NCBI GenBank assembly: GCA_900313745.1
Contig: OMSM01000261.1
Coordinates: 1 to 8,977, forward strand
DNA length: 8,977 bases
Source of the DNA: an uncultured Lachnospiraceae bacterium
GTDB lineage: Bacteria > Bacillota > Clostridia > Lachnospirales > Lachnospiraceae
Reading direction: 5' to 3'
The notes under the pieces are model-generated. The model had not been told where the DNA came from. It saw only the letters and a program-made list of their open reading frames with translations, and did no database searches. Made by a program: the position numbers and the translations under genes. Shown here in pieces: positions 7,293 through 8,977 of the stretch (positions within the stretch are counted from its first letter, which is position 1; the number at the start of each line of letters is the position of its first letter).

Positions 7293-8012
7293 TTACCGGT
7301 TCTTGTTCACTATCCTTGTTTCGGTGCTTCCGTCCGCGATACTGATGAAACGGGTAAAAAGCGATACCTTGTTGTCCTCGTTGAGGGCTGCCCAGATGCG
7401 GTCCGTGAAGGTGTCGATGTCTGCGGTGAATTCCGGGTCAAAGAAGATCTTCGTCGGCTCTCCCGAGAAGGAAGGAAGCGGGCTTCCGTCACCAATGTAG
7501 GTATGAATGAAGCGGCCTTCGCCCTTCTTCGGCTCCTCGTAATCAAATGTGAAGCGCTCACAGGACTCCGGATCGCCGCCGCTGCTCTTCAGGATAGAGA
7601 GCATATAGCCAAAACTTCCCCCTGCCACATGCATGATTCCGGAAATCCTGGGGGTGTAATTCGGTGCATCCGGTTCGAATTTCCTCGAGCGGAGAGACTC
7701 CTCAAAACTCTTTCCCGCTGCAAGTCCTTCATAAACAGTATCCGTCTGATCACCGTTGGTGACTATCGTGTTCTCTCCGTACACCCGGACCGGAGCGTAG
7801 ATAATCAGGCTCGGATCCTCGACTTTGGACGGATCAAACGCCTCCGTGCGGATTCCCTCTCCCTCGGTGACAAATATGCGGTTGCGGCTGTTGGCACTCC
7901 TGCCCATGATGAAATACGCGGCGACTGCCTTTTTCCCGTCGCAGGAGAGCCCGATCATAATCCCTCTTCCGGGATACGACGTCTCGATAAGTTCCTTTTC
8001 AAGATTGTTCAT
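7293..8012 (-). CDS. purO: IMP cyclohydrolase, PurO-type
   Basis: Family knowledge: PurO, first known from archaea, closes the FAICAR ring to IMP. It has an Ntn-hydrolase-like fold unrelated to the MGS domain of classical PurH. The protein has 239 residues, somewhat longer than archaeal PurO. Seen: YPGRGIMIG (13-21) at the start, [12 protein letters not shown] (34-45), [20 protein letters not shown] (72-91), [15 protein letters not shown] (113-127) and [13 protein letters not shown] (174-186). The Arg-rich GRSxNSRNR, NGDQTDT and NYTPRIS blocks are the parts I recognise from PurO. There is no signal peptide or membrane segment. The gene lies 34 bases upstream of the stand-alone AICAR formyltransferase, which strongly supports the assignment because the pair restores the complete bifunctional activity. 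Its ribosome-binding site is weak (GAGAAAG about 10 bases before the ATG). Transcription probably starts at the promoter at 8073-8101. Confidence 0.9.
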   Translation of the reverse strand: MNNLEKELIETSYPGRGIMIGLSCDGKKAVAAYFIMGRSANSRNRIFVTEGEGIRTEAFDPSKVEDPSLIIYAPVRVYGENTIVTNGDQTDTVYEGLAAGKSFEESLRSRKFEPDAPNYTPRISGIMHVAGGSFGYMLSILKSSGGDPESCERFTFDYEEPKKGEGRFIHTYIGDGSPLPSFSGEPTKIFFDPEFTADIDTFTDRIWAALNEDNKVSLFTRFISIADGSTETRIVNKNR

Positions 8013-8030
8013 AGTCCGCCATTCTTTCTC

Positions 8031-8050
8031 TGTGATTCACAGTGATTCAC
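8031..8050 (-). repeat. Tandem 10-bp repeat in the purO leader (candidate operator)
   Basis: Reading the minus strand, GTGAATCAC occurs twice in direct tandem with a period of exactly 10 bases. Each unit is also nearly palindromic (GTGA-A-TCAC). The pair lies between the predicted transcription start and the purO start codon. In RNA it could fold into a small hairpin with a 3-base loop. One helical turn of spacing would suit a DNA-binding protein, but no known box is matched: it is not the Bacillus PurR PurBox, and the spacing is wrong for a Crp site. Confidence 0.4.
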
Positions 8051-8059
8051 CGTTTTTCA

Positions 8060-8072
8060 ACTTAACCTAAGT
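8060..8072 (-). repeat. 13-bp palindrome over the predicted purO transcription start
   Basis: ACTTA-GGT-TAAGT (minus strand) is a perfect inverted repeat with 5-bp arms and a 3-bp centre. It abuts the downstream edge of the proposed -10 box, covering the expected start site. The position would suit a repressor site. It is too short and lacks a following T-run, so it is not a terminator for the MATE gene. Confidence 0.35.
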
Positions 8073-8101
8073 ATTGTACCATAATCTAGTCTGCCTGTCC
8101 C
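8073..8101 (-). promoter_or_regulatory. Sigma-A-type promoter of the purO-to-sigH gene run
   Basis: On the minus strand the -10 box TACAAT (8073-8078) is preceded by TGG, giving an extended -10 motif. A -35 box GGGACA (8096-8101, 4 of 6 matches to TTGACA) lies 17 bases further upstream, inside the last codons of the MATE gene. The expected start is near 8066, leaving a leader of about 54 bases before the purO ATG. It is the only convincing promoter I saw between the MATE gene and sigH. Confidence 0.6.
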
Positions 8102-8977
8102 GCGTAGGTGGTAATGTTGTTGATCCACACTCCTTTCTTCACCAGGACATAACCGATGACGCACTTTACAAGATCCAGAAGCTGCACCGCAAGGTACATC
8201 TCGGTGATCGGCACCGACGTAAAGTGCGCGAGCACATAGGCCAGAGGAATGGAGAATACCCATGCGAAACAGGAGTCAAAGAGAAAGGTGATGATCGTCT
8301 TGCCGCCGGAGCGGAGGATGAAATACGCCGCATTCATATATGCGTAGATCGGCATGCACAGGGCTCCGATACGGATGATGGAGGTCGCGATGTGACGCAC
8401 CTCGTCCGAGGTATTATAGATCCTCGGAAAGACGCCGGAGACAGTAAAGAGCATCATGCCGGAGACCGCACACAGGAAAACGGAAAACCAGGTGAGCAGG
8501 TCCGCGTCCACCTTCACCTTCTCCGTGTCCCCTGTCCCAAGCTCCTGTCCGATCATGATCGCCGTCGCGTTGCCCATTGTGAAGAACGCGACGCTGAAGA
8601 GATTGGAGATCGTGGAGGAGATATTCATTGCCGCTACCACCGAGAGGCCTCTCATGGAGTAATTCTGGTTCAGCACGGCCATGCCGGCGGACCAGAGAGC
8701 CTCATTGAGCAGAAGCGGCGTGCCCTTGACGACAATATTCCCGACCAGTCCCGGCGGAATGCGGAAACTCGAGAACACTCCTTCCAGAAACGTATTGCGC
8801 TCCTTGTGCGTGTGCATCCAGACCACGACGTAAACAGCTTCCACGAACCGCGAGATCACGGTCGCAAGTGCGGCGCCGACCACCCCGAGCGCGGGCGCTC
8901 CGAACTTGCCGTAGATCAGGACGTAATTGCCGACCAGATTCACCAGCACGGCAATGACGCCCGCACGCATGGGCGTG
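8086..8977 (-). CDS. MATE-family multidrug/Na+ efflux transporter (N-terminal part outside window)
   Basis: The stop (TAG) is at 8086-8088 and the frame runs off the right edge. 296 residues of the C-terminal part are visible, out of a usual total near 450. It is an inner-membrane antiporter of the MATE/NorM-DinF type, which exports cationic drugs or metabolites using an Na+ or H+ gradient. Seen: repeated hydrophobic helices, for example GVIAVLVNLVGNYVLIYG near the visible start, a segment around GVVGAALATVISRFVEAVYV, and WFSVFLCAVSGMMLF further on. The MATE-like repeat-2 start is GTPLLLNEALWSAGMAVLNQ, followed by the conserved MGNATAIMIGQELGTGD loop. About eight membrane segments are present. 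Its substrate cannot be inferred. It ends 73 bases before purO, with no terminator between and a promoter overlapping its end, so some readthrough into the purine genes is possible. Confidence 0.9.
   Translation of the reverse strand, partial: TPMRAGVIAVLVNLVGNYVLIYGKFGAPALGVVGAALATVISRFVEAVYVVVWMHTHKERNTFLEGVFSSFRIPPGLVGNIVVKGTPLLLNEALWSAGMAVLNQNYSMRGLSVVAAMNISSTISNLFSVAFFTMGNATAIMIGQELGTGDTEKVKVDADLLTWFSVFLCAVSGMMLFTVSGVFPRIYNTSDEVRHIATSIIRIGALCMPIYAYMNAAYFILRSGGKTIITFLFDSCFAWVFSIPLAYVLAHFTSVPITEMYLAVQLLDLVKCVIGYVLVKKGVWINNITTYAGQAD

Noticed and set aside
7999..8022. Seven-codon leader frame (ATG at 8022) overlapping the purO start
   Set aside because: It has no good ribosome-binding site and no codon run suggesting attenuation. 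Frames this short are expected by chance.
7221..8045. Plus-strand open frame of 274 codons opposite purO and the start of purH
   Set aside because: It is antisense to two well-supported genes and covers their ribosome-binding sites. There is no recognisable domain.

Overview
The window is a stretch of GC-rich bacterial chromosome. Gene content and order point to Bacillota, class Clostridia, most likely a Lachnospiraceae-type lineage. The clues are a Spo0H-like sigma-H gene next to rlmB, mrnC, cysS and cysE (a conserved Firmicutes neighbourhood), a clostridial Crp/Fnr-type regulator, and AICAR formyltransferase as a stand-alone protein beside a PurO-type IMP cyclohydrolase. The organism was inferred from these traits only; no database was searched.

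Layout. Positions 1-1517 (+ strand) hold the 3' part of a Crp/Fnr-family regulator and a LacX-like aldose 1-epimerase, joined by a TAATG stop/start overlap. From 1521 to 8977 every gene lies on the minus strand. In transcription order (right to left) these are a MATE transporter cut by the window edge, then purO, purH (formyltransferase domain only), ispF, cysE, cysS, mrnC, rlmB and sigH. The two gene sets meet tail to tail at 1518-1520, with only 3 bases between stop codons and no recognisable terminator.

The minus-strand genes look like one transcription unit. A good sigma-A-type promoter lies just upstream of purO (8073-8101), partly inside the end of the MATE gene. After it the gaps are tiny or negative: about 34 nt purO-purH, 85 nt purH-ispF, then overlaps of 4 nt (ispF/cysE), 8 nt (cysE/cysS), up to 16 nt (cysS/mrnC), a gap of 4 nt (mrnC/rlmB) and a 26-nt overlap (rlmB/sigH). 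The products cover the last two steps of IMP synthesis, one MEP-pathway isoprenoid step, cysteine precursor synthesis, cysteinyl-tRNA charging, 23S rRNA maturation and modification, and a transition-state/sporulation-type sigma factor.

This is mostly ordinary housekeeping DNA, and I found no sign of a new defence, mobile or biosynthetic system. The points most worth a second look are the split PurH/PurO arrangement, a palindrome and a tandem repeat just downstream of the purO promoter, a 27-codon reading frame that exactly fills the purH-ispF gap, and sigH placed at the end of a metabolic operon. There is no gene-free stretch over 300 bases. I saw no tRNA, rRNA, CRISPR array, insertion sequence or riboswitch.
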